Positions 41,695-49,624 of a stretch of DNA of 64,000 nt are shown here, piece by piece; positions within the stretch are counted from its first letter, which is position 1; the number at the start of each line of letters is the position of its first letter. Source of the stretch: CATQHP01 sp965214915 (GTDB lineage: Bacteria; Acidobacteriota; Terriglobia; Bryobacterales; UBA6623); the NCBI GenBank assembly GCA_965214915.1, contig CBDCCP010000001.1:1922001-1986000 (forward strand). The letters run 5' to 3'. Under the pieces are notes generated by a model. It searched no databases. It saw only the letters and a list, made by a program, of their open reading frames with translations, and was not told the origin of the DNA. Both the position numbers and the translations under genes were made by a program.

Positions 41695-42963
41695 ATGGCG
41701 AAGGTCAGCCGCAAGCTGCAAACGCTGATCGATGACGGCCTCTTCGACCGTCTGCCGCCGACCTTCGCGGCGTATTCCTTCGACCGCATCGAGGATTGGA
41801 ACAAGCTCTTCCCGGCCGAGCGCGATTATTTCGAGCGGCTGTTCGGCATGCTCGCCCGCTCGGACGCCCAAGCGGTCGCGCGGCTTTTCGCTCCGCTGCG
41901 CGCGGTCGAGGAGAAGATGGGCGTCGACCGCCGCACTTGGAACACCAGGGAATTCACCCTCGAGCACGTCGATTTCCTGCAGCGCAACCGCCATCTGGCC
42001 GAATGGCGCCAAGCGATCGCGGATATCTTCGGGCGCATCGACCCCCTGCTCGACGCCGAGGTTGCCCGCAGCGGCCGTCCGCGGCTGGTCATTGTCGTCT
42101 CGCCCTCGGAGTTGCCGATGGGCCCGGACCGCATGTGGCGCCGCCTGCAGGGAAAAGGCAAGCTGGTGAATCTGGCGCTCGACGAAACCGACGCGCCGGA
42201 AGACTATCTTGCGCGCATGTTGAGCGGGGCGCCGCGCGCCGCGCGCGCCGCGGCCTTGTTCGACCGCTTCGGCGCGGCGCAGGCGGAAGACCCCTACGGC
42301 GCCTGGGTGGTTGAGGCCGAAGACTCCCTGCACCGCCTGGCGGAGTCCATCTCCGGCTGGACGGGCCTGAGCTACAGCCGCTTGGCCGACCTGCGCGAGA
42401 TTCTCATGGAGCAGGTCAACGAAATGGTGACCCGCGAGCAGGTTCCGGGGCCCCGGCAGCTTGGCGAGCGCTTGCAGCGCATGAACCCGGGAGCGCTGAA
42501 GCGGGCGGCGGGCGGCGACCCGGCGCTGCGCGATTTCTTGCAGTCGGTCTTGCTGAACGGCAACGGAACGCTGCTGATCAACAACACGTTCGTGGAATGG
42601 GCGGCGGTGCAGGCGATTCGCCGCGCCCGTCCTGCGCTCGTGTGCGTGGCGTTCGGCATCCGCAACAAGGTCAAGCCGTTCTCGAGCCTGCTGATTTACT
42701 CCGATCAGGAAGAGACGAACCCGATTCCGACCCAGGCCGACATGCTCGGATCGTACGTCGATCTGGAGATTTTCTACGAATACATCTGGCGGGAGTGCGA
42801 GAAATATGTAGAGTACCGCCGCAACACCGCCTACCTGTTCGTGGGCGAGGGCATGGACGCCTTGCTGGCGATCGGCCCGGCGGATTTTCCGCTGCTGCAA
42901 GCCGACAAGCCGATTCGCCTCGAAGAGGTGTTCGCAACCGCGGCGCAATGGCTGAGCATCTGA
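41695..42963 (+). CDS. conserved hypothetical protein of the CRTAC1 cluster
   Basis: 422 residues, no signal peptide or membrane segment, so apparently cytoplasmic. I recognise no family. Visible segments are RPRLVIVVSPSELPMGPDRMWRRL, GWTGLSYSRLADLREILMEQVN, LLNGNGTLLINNTFVEWAAVQAIRR and GSYVDLEIFYEYIWRECEKYVEYRRNTAYLFVGEGMDALLAIG. The last part looks like an alpha/beta strand-helix pattern with an acid-rich loop. It sits between an exported phosphatase-like protein and a CRTAC1-TPR fusion, overlapping the latter by 16 bases, so it is strictly co-expressed. Confidence 0.7.
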   Translation: MAKVSRKLQTLIDDGLFDRLPPTFAAYSFDRIEDWNKLFPAERDYFERLFGMLARSDAQAVARLFAPLRAVEEKMGVDRRTWNTREFTLEHVDFLQRNRHLAEWRQAIADIFGRIDPLLDAEVARSGRPRLVIVVSPSELPMGPDRMWRRLQGKGKLVNLALDETDAPEDYLARMLSGAPRAARAAALFDRFGAAQAEDPYGAWVVEAEDSLHRLAESISGWTGLSYSRLADLREILMEQVNEMVTREQVPGPRQLGERLQRMNPGALKRAAGGDPALRDFLQSVLLNGNGTLLINNTFVEWAAVQAIRRARPALVCVAFGIRNKVKPFSSLLIYSDQEETNPIPTQADMLGSYVDLEIFYEYIWRECEKYVEYRRNTAYLFVGEGMDALLAIGPADFPLLQADKPIRLEEVFATAAQWLSI

Positions 42964-45900
42964 GCAGGCTAACCCGGCGCCGTTTTTTGGCGGCCGCCGC
43001 AGCGGCCGGGGCGCTGCGTTGGGCGCCGCCCGCGGCCGCCGAGACGCAGCAGACGCCTTTCCCGACGCGCTTCGCCGCAACGCCGGAGTTCGAAAAGCTG
43101 CGGCCGTTGATCGACCCCCAAAACGACGAGTTCGCGAGCGAGAAACGCGCAGCCGCGGTTGCGTCCGTTCTGGACAAGCTGCTCGATACCCGGGGCCTGC
43201 CGCTCGCGGACGGCTTCCGCGGCGGCGACCCGAACCCCGCGGCCTACGAGCCCGCCGCGGATGACGCCGAGACCGCCCGTTACGCCGCGCAAACGCTCGG
43301 CGCGGATGAGTTTTCTGCGGCTCTTGCCCGTTGGGTCGATTCCTTGGGAGAGGTCCGCGCCGCGCGGTTCTTTCCCCTTGCCGGGACCCGCGTGTACTAC
43401 GAAATCGCCTCGCGGGTCGCCGGCCGCCTCGAATACCGCGTCGGGCATTGGCGCATCGGTTGGCGCGGGGGGCGGGCGGAGTCGTTCGACCCCCTCGGCG
43501 AAACCCGTACGCTCTCCGCGCGGGAGCTCTTCGAGGATGCCACGGCCGGGCTGTTCGGCCGGGCGGACTCGTTTCGGGAGCAGCTCTTGCGCGGCGTCCC
43601 TTACTGGCGCTCGCGCCTCGATTCGGCCTGCGGCATCGACGTTTACGGCCAGAACGGCATCGCCGTCGGCGACATCGACAACGACGGCTTCGACGAGATC
43701 TACGTCTGTCAACCGGGGGGCCTGCCCAACCGTCTCTACCGCCGCGGCCCTGACGGCGCGATGCGCGACATCACCGCAAGCGCCGGCGTCGGCCTGCTCG
43801 ACAACTGCTCGAGCGCGCTGTTCGCCGACTTCCGCAACGCCGGGCTGCAAGACCTGGTCGTCTTGGCCGGGCGGCCGCTCTACTTTCTCAACCGCGGCGG
43901 CGGCCGCTTCGAGCTCAAAACGGACGCATTCCGCTTTGCCCGGCCGCCGCGCGGCGCGTTCACCGGCATGGCCGCGGCCGACTACGACGGCGACGGCCGC
44001 GTCGATCTTTACCTGTGTACCTACATTTACTTTCAGAGCGAGGATCAATACAATTACCCGGCGCCGTATCACGATTCGACGGGCGGCCCGCCGAATTTTC
44101 TGTTCCGCAATCGGCTCGCCAAAGACGGCGCAGGGTCGTTCGAAGACGTTACGGCGCGGGTGGGCCTCGACCGCAACAACGACCGCTACAGCTTCGCCGC
44201 CGCCTGGTGCGATTACGACGGCGACGGTCGGCCCGAGCTCTACGTGGCCAACGACTTCGGCCGCAACAACCTGTACAAATTCGACGGCGAGCGCTTCCGC
44301 GACGTCGCCGCGGAGAGCGGGGCGCAGGACCTCGGACCCGGCATGAGCGCAAGCTGGCTGGACTACGACGGCGACGGCCGTCCCGATCTCTACGTCACCA
44401 ACATGTGGACGGCGGCCGGACAGCGCGTCGCCGCGGACCCGGCGTTCCCGCTCGTTGCCGAGAGCGGCCTCGGCGAGGAATTCCGGCGGCACGCCAAGGG
44501 AAACTCGCTCTACCGCAACCGCGGCGACGGAACTTTCGAGGAAACGGGCGCGCAAGAGCAAGTCGAGATGGGCCGCTGGTCGTGGGCCGGAGAGGGCCTG
44601 GATTTCGATTGCGACGGCCTGCCGGAACTCTACGTCGCCGCGGGGATGCTCACCAACGGCGCGGCGGAGGATCTGGAGGGTTTCTTCTGGCGCCGCGTCG
44701 CGGCCCGGTCGGGTCCCGACGCCTCGCCGTCGAAACTCTACGAGGCCGGCTGGAATGCGCTCAACCAGTTCGTGCGCGAAGACAAATCCTGGAACGGCCG
44801 CGAGCCCAACGTGTTCTACGCCCGCCGCGGCGGCCGCTATTTCGACTTTTCCGGCGTCTCGGGCCTCGATTTCGCGGAAGACAGCCGTGCGTTCGCGGCG
44901 ACGGATCTGGACGGCGACGGCCGGCTGGATTTGCTGCTCAAAAGCCGCCTCGCGCCGCAGGCGCGCGCGCTGCGCAACCGCTCGTTCGGCGCGAACCGCG
45001 CCCTGGCGCTCAGCCTGCGCGGGGTACGCTCGAATCGAGACGCAATCGGCGCTTGGGTCACGCTCGCCTTCGAAGGCGGCTCGGCGTCGCAAGGGCTGAA
45101 CGCCGGTTCGGGGTACCTCTGCCAGCACACCAAGCGGCTGCACTTCGGGTTGGGCAAGGCAAAGCGCGCGCGGGCAACGATTCGCTGGCCGTCGGGAGCA
45201 GTCGAGACACTCGACGATCTCGAAGCCGAATATCTTTACGAGATCGTCGAGGGGTCGGGGATCGCCTCGAAGCGGCCGTTCGCGCCCCGGCCTTGGCCGC
45301 GGGGCGTAACGGCGCTCGAGGCCGTCAACAAGGAAACGTTCGAGCCGACCTGGCTGCTCGACCCGTTGCCGTTGCCGGAAAAACGTCCCGGCCCGGGATT
45401 CGTCTGCCTCGCGGCCGGCGAGCGGCCGCCGCCCCCAGCGGCCGTTCCCTGGCAAGTCGTCGATCTCCAGACGGAGGAGCCGCAAACGGCGGCTTGGTAC
45501 GCCTTGTTCCGCCGCTATATTTTCGACTACCGGGTCGGCCTGTCGCTGCCCCTGACGCTGTTGCTCGACGCGGACTCCCGCGCGGTGAAGCTGTACCCGG
45601 GTCTGCCCTCGGGCGGCGATGCAGTCCGCGATCTGGCGGCGGCCGGCGAAGCGCCGGCGCGGGCGCTGCTGTTTGCGGGGTTCTACGCCGCGCCGCCCGC
45701 GCGCAATTACTTCCGGCACGGCGCGGCTTTTTTCGGGGCCGGGTACCCGCAACAGGCATTGCCTTATCTTGAAGAGGTGATCCGCCGCGATCCCGAAAAC
45801 TTCAAGACCTTGCTGGCGGTGGGGCAAATTCATCTGGGAGCGAAGAAGCTTCCCGAGGCGAAAATGCATCTGGAACGCGCCGCGCGCTTGCGCCAAGACT

Positions 45901-46454
45901 CTCCGGAACTGTGGAATAACCTCGGCGCCCTTTCCCTGGAGGAAGGCGATAACGAGGCGGCGCTGGAACGGTTCGCGAAAGCGATCGAGATCGATCCCGA
46001 TTTTTCGTTTGCGCCGGCCAACGCCGGACTGGCCTACGCGCGCCTCGGAGACCCGGCCGCCGCCGAGCGCATGTACCGCAAAGCGCTCGACATCGACCCG
46101 GGCGACTCCGACACCGCCGACCGCCTGGGATTGCTGCTCGCCAAGCAAGGCCGCCGCGACGAAGCGAAGGCGCTGTTCCAGAAGGCGATCGAGGCGCAGC
46201 GCGACAATGCTTCGGCGATCAACAATCTGGCGGTGCTCTATATTCAAATGGGCCTCCCGGACGAAGCGCGGGCCGCGCTGCGCTACGGGCTGCGGGTCGC
46301 CCCGCGCGAGGAAATGCTCTATATCAACTTGGCGCGCATCCATGTCCGGGCGGGAGACCGCCCGCGGGCGCGGGGCGTGCTGGAGCAGTTGCTGGCCGCG
46401 GTTCCCGAAAGCGAAACAGGCCGCAAAGCATTGGAGGAATTGACGCAGCCATGA
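42948..46454 (+). CDS. Tat-exported CRTAC1 (FG-GAP, ASPIC/UnbV) - thioredoxin-like - TPR fusion
   Basis: 1,168 residues from ATG 42948, overlapping the previous gene. Tat leader LTRRRFLAAAAAAGALRW. Residues about 230-660 carry FG-GAP repeats (GDIDNDGFDEIYV, AADYDGDGRVDLYL, CDYDGDGRPELYVANDFG). Residues about 680-770 are the ASPIC/UnbV domain (GVRSNRDAIGAWV, GSGYLCQHTKRLHFGLG). Then comes a stretch resembling a thioredoxin fold without CxxC (LPLTLLLDADSRAVKLYPG, about 860-890). The C-terminal 230 residues are TPRs (AAFFGAGYPQQALPYLEEVI, NLGALSLEEGDNEAALERFAKAIEI, and more). Probably a periplasmic or surface scaffold. The combination is unusual, and TPR proteins also follow in the operon. Confidence 0.9.
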   Translation: MAEHLSRLTRRRFLAAAAAAGALRWAPPAAAETQQTPFPTRFAATPEFEKLRPLIDPQNDEFASEKRAAAVASVLDKLLDTRGLPLADGFRGGDPNPAAYEPAADDAETARYAAQTLGADEFSAALARWVDSLGEVRAARFFPLAGTRVYYEIASRVAGRLEYRVGHWRIGWRGGRAESFDPLGETRTLSARELFEDATAGLFGRADSFREQLLRGVPYWRSRLDSACGIDVYGQNGIAVGDIDNDGFDEIYVCQPGGLPNRLYRRGPDGAMRDITASAGVGLLDNCSSALFADFRNAGLQDLVVLAGRPLYFLNRGGGRFELKTDAFRFARPPRGAFTGMAAADYDGDGRVDLYLCTYIYFQSEDQYNYPAPYHDSTGGPPNFLFRNRLAKDGAGSFEDVTARVGLDRNNDRYSFAAAWCDYDGDGRPELYVANDFGRNNLYKFDGERFRDVAAESGAQDLGPGMSASWLDYDGDGRPDLYVTNMWTAAGQRVAADPAFPLVAESGLGEEFRRHAKGNSLYRNRGDGTFEETGAQEQVEMGRWSWAGEGLDFDCDGLPELYVAAGMLTNGAAEDLEGFFWRRVAARSGPDASPSKLYEAGWNALNQFVREDKSWNGREPNVFYARRGGRYFDFSGVSGLDFAEDSRAFAATDLDGDGRLDLLLKSRLAPQARALRNRSFGANRALALSLRGVRSNRDAIGAWVTLAFEGGSASQGLNAGSGYLCQHTKRLHFGLGKAKRARATIRWPSGAVETLDDLEAEYLYEIVEGSGIASKRPFAPRPWPRGVTALEAVNKETFEPTWLLDPLPLPEKRPGPGFVCLAAGERPPPPAAVPWQVVDLQTEEPQTAAWYALFRRYIFDYRVGLSLPLTLLLDADSRAVKLYPGLPSGGDAVRDLAAAGEAPARALLFAGFYAAPPARNYFRHGAAFFGAGYPQQALPYLEEVIRRDPENFKTLLAVGQIHLGAKKLPEAKMHLERAARLRQDSPELWNNLGALSLEEGDNEAALERFAKAIEIDPDFSFAPANAGLAYARLGDPAAAERMYRKALDIDPGDSDTADRLGLLLAKQGRRDEAKALFQKAIEAQRDNASAINNLAVLYIQMGLPDEARAALRYGLRVAPREEMLYINLARIHVRAGDRPRARGVLEQLLAAVPESETGRKALEELTQP

Positions 46455-46696
46455 AGCTTGCCGGGTTGCTCTGTCTGTTCGCGGCGACCGCCGCCGCTCC
46501 CGTGGACCGGGCGGTCGAGCGCGTCGCCCGCTCCGGGCGCGTGCTGACGATCGGCGTGACCTCGTCGCAGCGGCTCCAGCCCGAGGCAAGGCTGGCGCCG
46601 GGCGATCCGCCGCTGTTGCGTTTCCGCTACCTTGAGGGCAAGCGCCGCGGCCGTTTCGGCGGCCTCGATCTGGTGATGGACGATGCCGGCCATTAG
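46451..46696 (+). CDS. small secreted protein of the CRTAC1 cluster
   Basis: 81 residues; ATG 46451 overlaps the previous stop (ATGA). Signal peptide KLAGLLCLFAATAAAPV, then a basic, beta-like region (RVLTIGVTSSQRLQPEARL, PPLLRFRYLEGKRRGRFGG, LDLVMDDAGH). No family recognised. Overlap with both neighbours argues that it is real and translated in fixed ratio with them. Confidence 0.62.
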   Translation: MKLAGLLCLFAATAAAPVDRAVERVARSGRVLTIGVTSSQRLQPEARLAPGDPPLLRFRYLEGKRRGRFGGLDLVMDDAGH

Positions 46697-47714
46697 TCGA
46701 GTTGCGCTGCTTGCGCTGCCGGCATTGGCGGCGGCCTCCGTTCAGGCGCAGTCCGTGCTGCAAGGCGTCGAGCTTTTCGAGAAGGGCCGCTATACCGAGG
46801 CCGAGGCCGCGCTGGAGGGTTTGGCGGACAAGCGCGCCCGCGCTTTCGCGGCCTTGGCGCGGGCTGCGACCGGGCGCTGCAGCCAAGCCGCCGAAGGTTT
46901 GCAGGCCGCATTCGACGATTTCAACGAAAAAACCGACCCGCAGGTCAGGCGCCTCGCCGGGCTTGCCTTGGCCCGCTGCCGCATTGCCGAAAAAAGCTTC
47001 GCCGACGCGCTGACCTTCCTGAACCTGCTGGCAAGCGAATTCCCCGCTGACGGCGACGTGCTCTACGAGACCGCCCGCCTGCATCTGAAGGCTTGGAACG
47101 GCGCCGTCGAGCGGATGTTCGACCGGGCGCCGGCTTCGTTTCGAGTCAATCAGTTGTCGGCCGAAATTTTCGAGATACGCGGCCAATTCTCCGAAGCGGT
47201 GGCGGAGTACCGCCGGGCGGTCGAAAAAAACCCTCAGGCGATCAATCTGCACTATCGGCTGGGGCGCGCGCTGTTGATGGAATCGCACGCGCCCGAAGCG
47301 TTGCAGGCGGCCCGCCGCGAGTTCGAAGCCGAGTTGCGGTTGAATCCCAACGACGCGGTCGCGGAGTATCAGATTGCGCAGATCCTCGAAGTCGAGGGAA
47401 AACATGAGGAGGCTCGGGAGCGCCTCGAAAACGCCGTGCGACTGGACCCCGGCTTTCCCGAGGCGCTGGTCGCGCTGGGCCGTGCGCTGTCCGCACAGAA
47501 GAACTATCCGCGCGCGGTCGAGTTGCTCGAACGGGCAGTAGAGTTGGCGCCGCAAAGCGAATCCGCGCACTACAACCTGATGCTGGCCTACCGCAACGCG
47601 GGCCGCGAGGCCGAAGCGCTCGAGGTCAAAAGGCGTCTCGATGAGTTGCAACGGCCTCCAGAGGGCGAGTTCACGGATTTTCTCCGGCGGATAGGAGAGC
47701 TTCCCCAACAGTGA
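46683..47714 (+). CDS. exported TPR protein of the CRTAC1 cluster
   Basis: 343 residues from ATG 46683, overlapping the small gene by 14 bases. A signal peptide (RVALLALPALAAASVQAQ) precedes eight or so TPR-like repeats: LQGVELFEKGRYTEAEAALEGL, AEIFEIRGQFSEAVAEYRRAVEKNP, YQIAQILEVEGKHEEARERLENAVRLDPGF, and LGRALSAQKNYPRAVELLERAVELAP. No catalytic motif. Likely a periplasmic protein-protein interaction module working with the two CRTAC1 proteins around it. Confidence 0.88.
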   Translation: MPAISRVALLALPALAAASVQAQSVLQGVELFEKGRYTEAEAALEGLADKRARAFAALARAATGRCSQAAEGLQAAFDDFNEKTDPQVRRLAGLALARCRIAEKSFADALTFLNLLASEFPADGDVLYETARLHLKAWNGAVERMFDRAPASFRVNQLSAEIFEIRGQFSEAVAEYRRAVEKNPQAINLHYRLGRALLMESHAPEALQAARREFEAELRLNPNDAVAEYQIAQILEVEGKHEEARERLENAVRLDPGFPEALVALGRALSAQKNYPRAVELLERAVELAPQSESAHYNLMLAYRNAGREAEALEVKRRLDELQRPPEGEFTDFLRRIGELPQQ

Positions 47715-49324
47715 CCCGGCTGCTTGCGGCGCTCGGGCTCGCTGCCGCGGCTGCGGCGCAGTCGGTCAACGTGGCCGCCGACGTCGGTTTGACGCACGTC
47801 TTCCCCAACGGCGGCGACGAAGCGAAGACCTGGATTCTCGAAACCACCGGCAGCGGCGCGGCCTGGATCGACTACGACAACGACGGCGATCTCGATGCCT
47901 TTCTCGTGTCCGGCGAGGGCGGCGTCAACCGCCTGTACCGCAACGACGAGGGCCGCTTCGCCGATGTCACCGCCGCCGTCGGGCTTAAGAGCGAGGGCTG
48001 GGGCCAAGGCGTTTGCGCGGGCGATTACGACAACGACGGCTACACCGATTTTCTGGTCACCTATTGGGGCCGCAATCGGCTCTACCGCAACCTCGCCGGC
48101 GAACGCTTCGAGGACGCAGCCGCGTCCGCCGGGCTGCTGCAAGATCGGGTTCGCTATAACACAGGCTGCGCCTTTCTCGACTACGACAACGACGGCGACC
48201 TCGACCTGTTTGTGGCCAACTACCTGAAGTTCGACTTCGAGACGACGCCGCGCCCCGGCGCCAACCCCTACTGCTACTACCGCAGCATTCCCGTTGCCTG
48301 CGGCCCGCGCGGCCTGCCCTTCGACCGCAATCTGCTCTACCGCAACGACGGCGAAGGCCGCTTCGCCGACGTTTCGGTAGAGTCCGGGATCGCCGCTCCG
48401 GCTCGGAACTATGCGCTCGGCGTCGTCACCGGCGATTGGAACAACGACGGGCGGACCGACCTCTACGTTGCCTGCGACCGCACCCCGTCGCTGCTGTATA
48501 TCAACCGGGGCGGCGGCAAGTTCGAGGACGAAGCTCTGTTCCGCGGCGCGGCGCTCGATGCCGACGGCCGGGCGCTCTCCGGTATGGGGGTCGCCGCCGG
48601 CGACTACGACGGCGACGCCGCGGTCGACATCTTTCGCACGAACTTTTCCGACGAGCGCTCCACGCTTTACCGCAACCGCGGCGCGGGCGACTTCGACGAG
48701 GCGACGCTCGCCGCCGGCGTCGGCCGGAACACGCGCTATGTCGGCTGGGGCGCCGGTTTCTTCGACGTGGACAATGACGGTTGGAAAGACCTGCTGCTCG
48801 TCAACGGACACGTCTTCCCCGAAGTGACCGGCCTCGAGACCGACATCCGCTACCGGCAGCGGTCGATCCTCTACCGCAACCGCGGCGGCGGGCGCTTCGA
48901 GGATGCTGGAAAAGAAGCGGGCCCCGGCGTTGCGCAACCGCGCGCCGCCCGCGGCTTGGCCCTCGGGGACTACGACAACGACGGACGGGTCGAAGCGCTG
49001 ATCAACAGCCAGAACGAGCCGCCCGCTCTGATCCGATTCGAAGGGGAGCCCGAGAACTCCTGGATTGCCCTGCAGCTCGAGGGCGTGCAGTCGAACCGCA
49101 GCGCGATCGGCGCACGCCTGCGCGTCACGGCCGGCGGGCGCAGTCAAGTCGATTCCGTGCGCAGCGGCGGCAGTTACCTGTCGCAAAGCGATCTGCGCCT
49201 CCATTTCGGTCTCGGGCGGGCAAAAGCTGCGGATGTCGAGATTCGCTGGCCGAGCGGCCTGCGCCAGAGTCTGCCCGGTCTCGCGGCCGGCATGACGCAT
49301 CGCATCGTCGAGGCGGCGCGATAA
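47711..49324 (+). CDS. CRTAC1 family protein (FG-GAP with ASPIC/UnbV)
   Basis: 537 residues from GTG 47711, overlapping the previous stop (GTGA). A short signal peptide (LLAALGLAAAAAAQS) is followed by FG-GAP/VCBS repeats (IDYDNDGDLDAFLV, GDYDNDGYTDFLVTYWG, LDYDNDGDLDLFVANY, GDWNNDGRTDLYVACD) and the ASPIC/UnbV domain (GVQSNRSAIGARLRV, GGSYLSQSDLRLHFGLG, IRWPSG). It is the same architecture as the protein at 23912-25612 and part of the fusion at 42948. The calcium-binding repeats suggest a secreted propeller. Last gene of the unit. Confidence 0.93.
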   Translation: MTRLLAALGLAAAAAAQSVNVAADVGLTHVFPNGGDEAKTWILETTGSGAAWIDYDNDGDLDAFLVSGEGGVNRLYRNDEGRFADVTAAVGLKSEGWGQGVCAGDYDNDGYTDFLVTYWGRNRLYRNLAGERFEDAAASAGLLQDRVRYNTGCAFLDYDNDGDLDLFVANYLKFDFETTPRPGANPYCYYRSIPVACGPRGLPFDRNLLYRNDGEGRFADVSVESGIAAPARNYALGVVTGDWNNDGRTDLYVACDRTPSLLYINRGGGKFEDEALFRGAALDADGRALSGMGVAAGDYDGDAAVDIFRTNFSDERSTLYRNRGAGDFDEATLAAGVGRNTRYVGWGAGFFDVDNDGWKDLLLVNGHVFPEVTGLETDIRYRQRSILYRNRGGGRFEDAGKEAGPGVAQPRAARGLALGDYDNDGRVEALINSQNEPPALIRFEGEPENSWIALQLEGVQSNRSAIGARLRVTAGGRSQVDSVRSGGSYLSQSDLRLHFGLGRAKAADVEIRWPSGLRQSLPGLAAGMTHRIVEAAR

Positions 49325-49624
49325 GCGGAGCTCGCCCATCGGTTGGGCCGGCGCATGCAGCAAGTCGACCGTGCGCTGGATTTGCGGCACAAGTTCCGGC
49401 TCGACCGGATGGACGCGGCTTTTAGCGCCATCGGGCTGCGGCTGCACATCGACGCGGCCCGCGACAACGGCGCTTGAAGTCTTGTCCCACGAGAGATGTG
49501 AGCCTTTTATGTTGGGGGAATGGGCGGGAGAGGAAGGCCCGGGTATTGGCCTGGATAGAGTTTTCCTCTGTCAGTGGCATTCGCAGCAGAGTTGCGCGAA
49601 ACTGAATGGCGGGAGGTTTCCAAG
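49325..49624 (+). other. intergenic region with a possible 40-codon frame
   Basis: 300 bases between the CRTAC1 unit and the metallohydrolase. A 40-codon frame at 49355-49477 (MQQVDRALDLRHKFRLDRMD and on to a TGA) is in the same frame as the preceding stop and looks amphipathic; it may be a relic of coding sequence. The remainder presumably holds the promoter of the next gene; no clear -35/-10 pair is seen. Confidence 0.35.

Noticed and set aside
42969..47708. Minus-strand open frame of over 1,500 codons across the CRTAC1-TPR genes
   Set aside because: Shadow of codon bias: the opposite strand encodes FG-GAP, ASPIC and TPR domains with signal peptides and overlapping starts.
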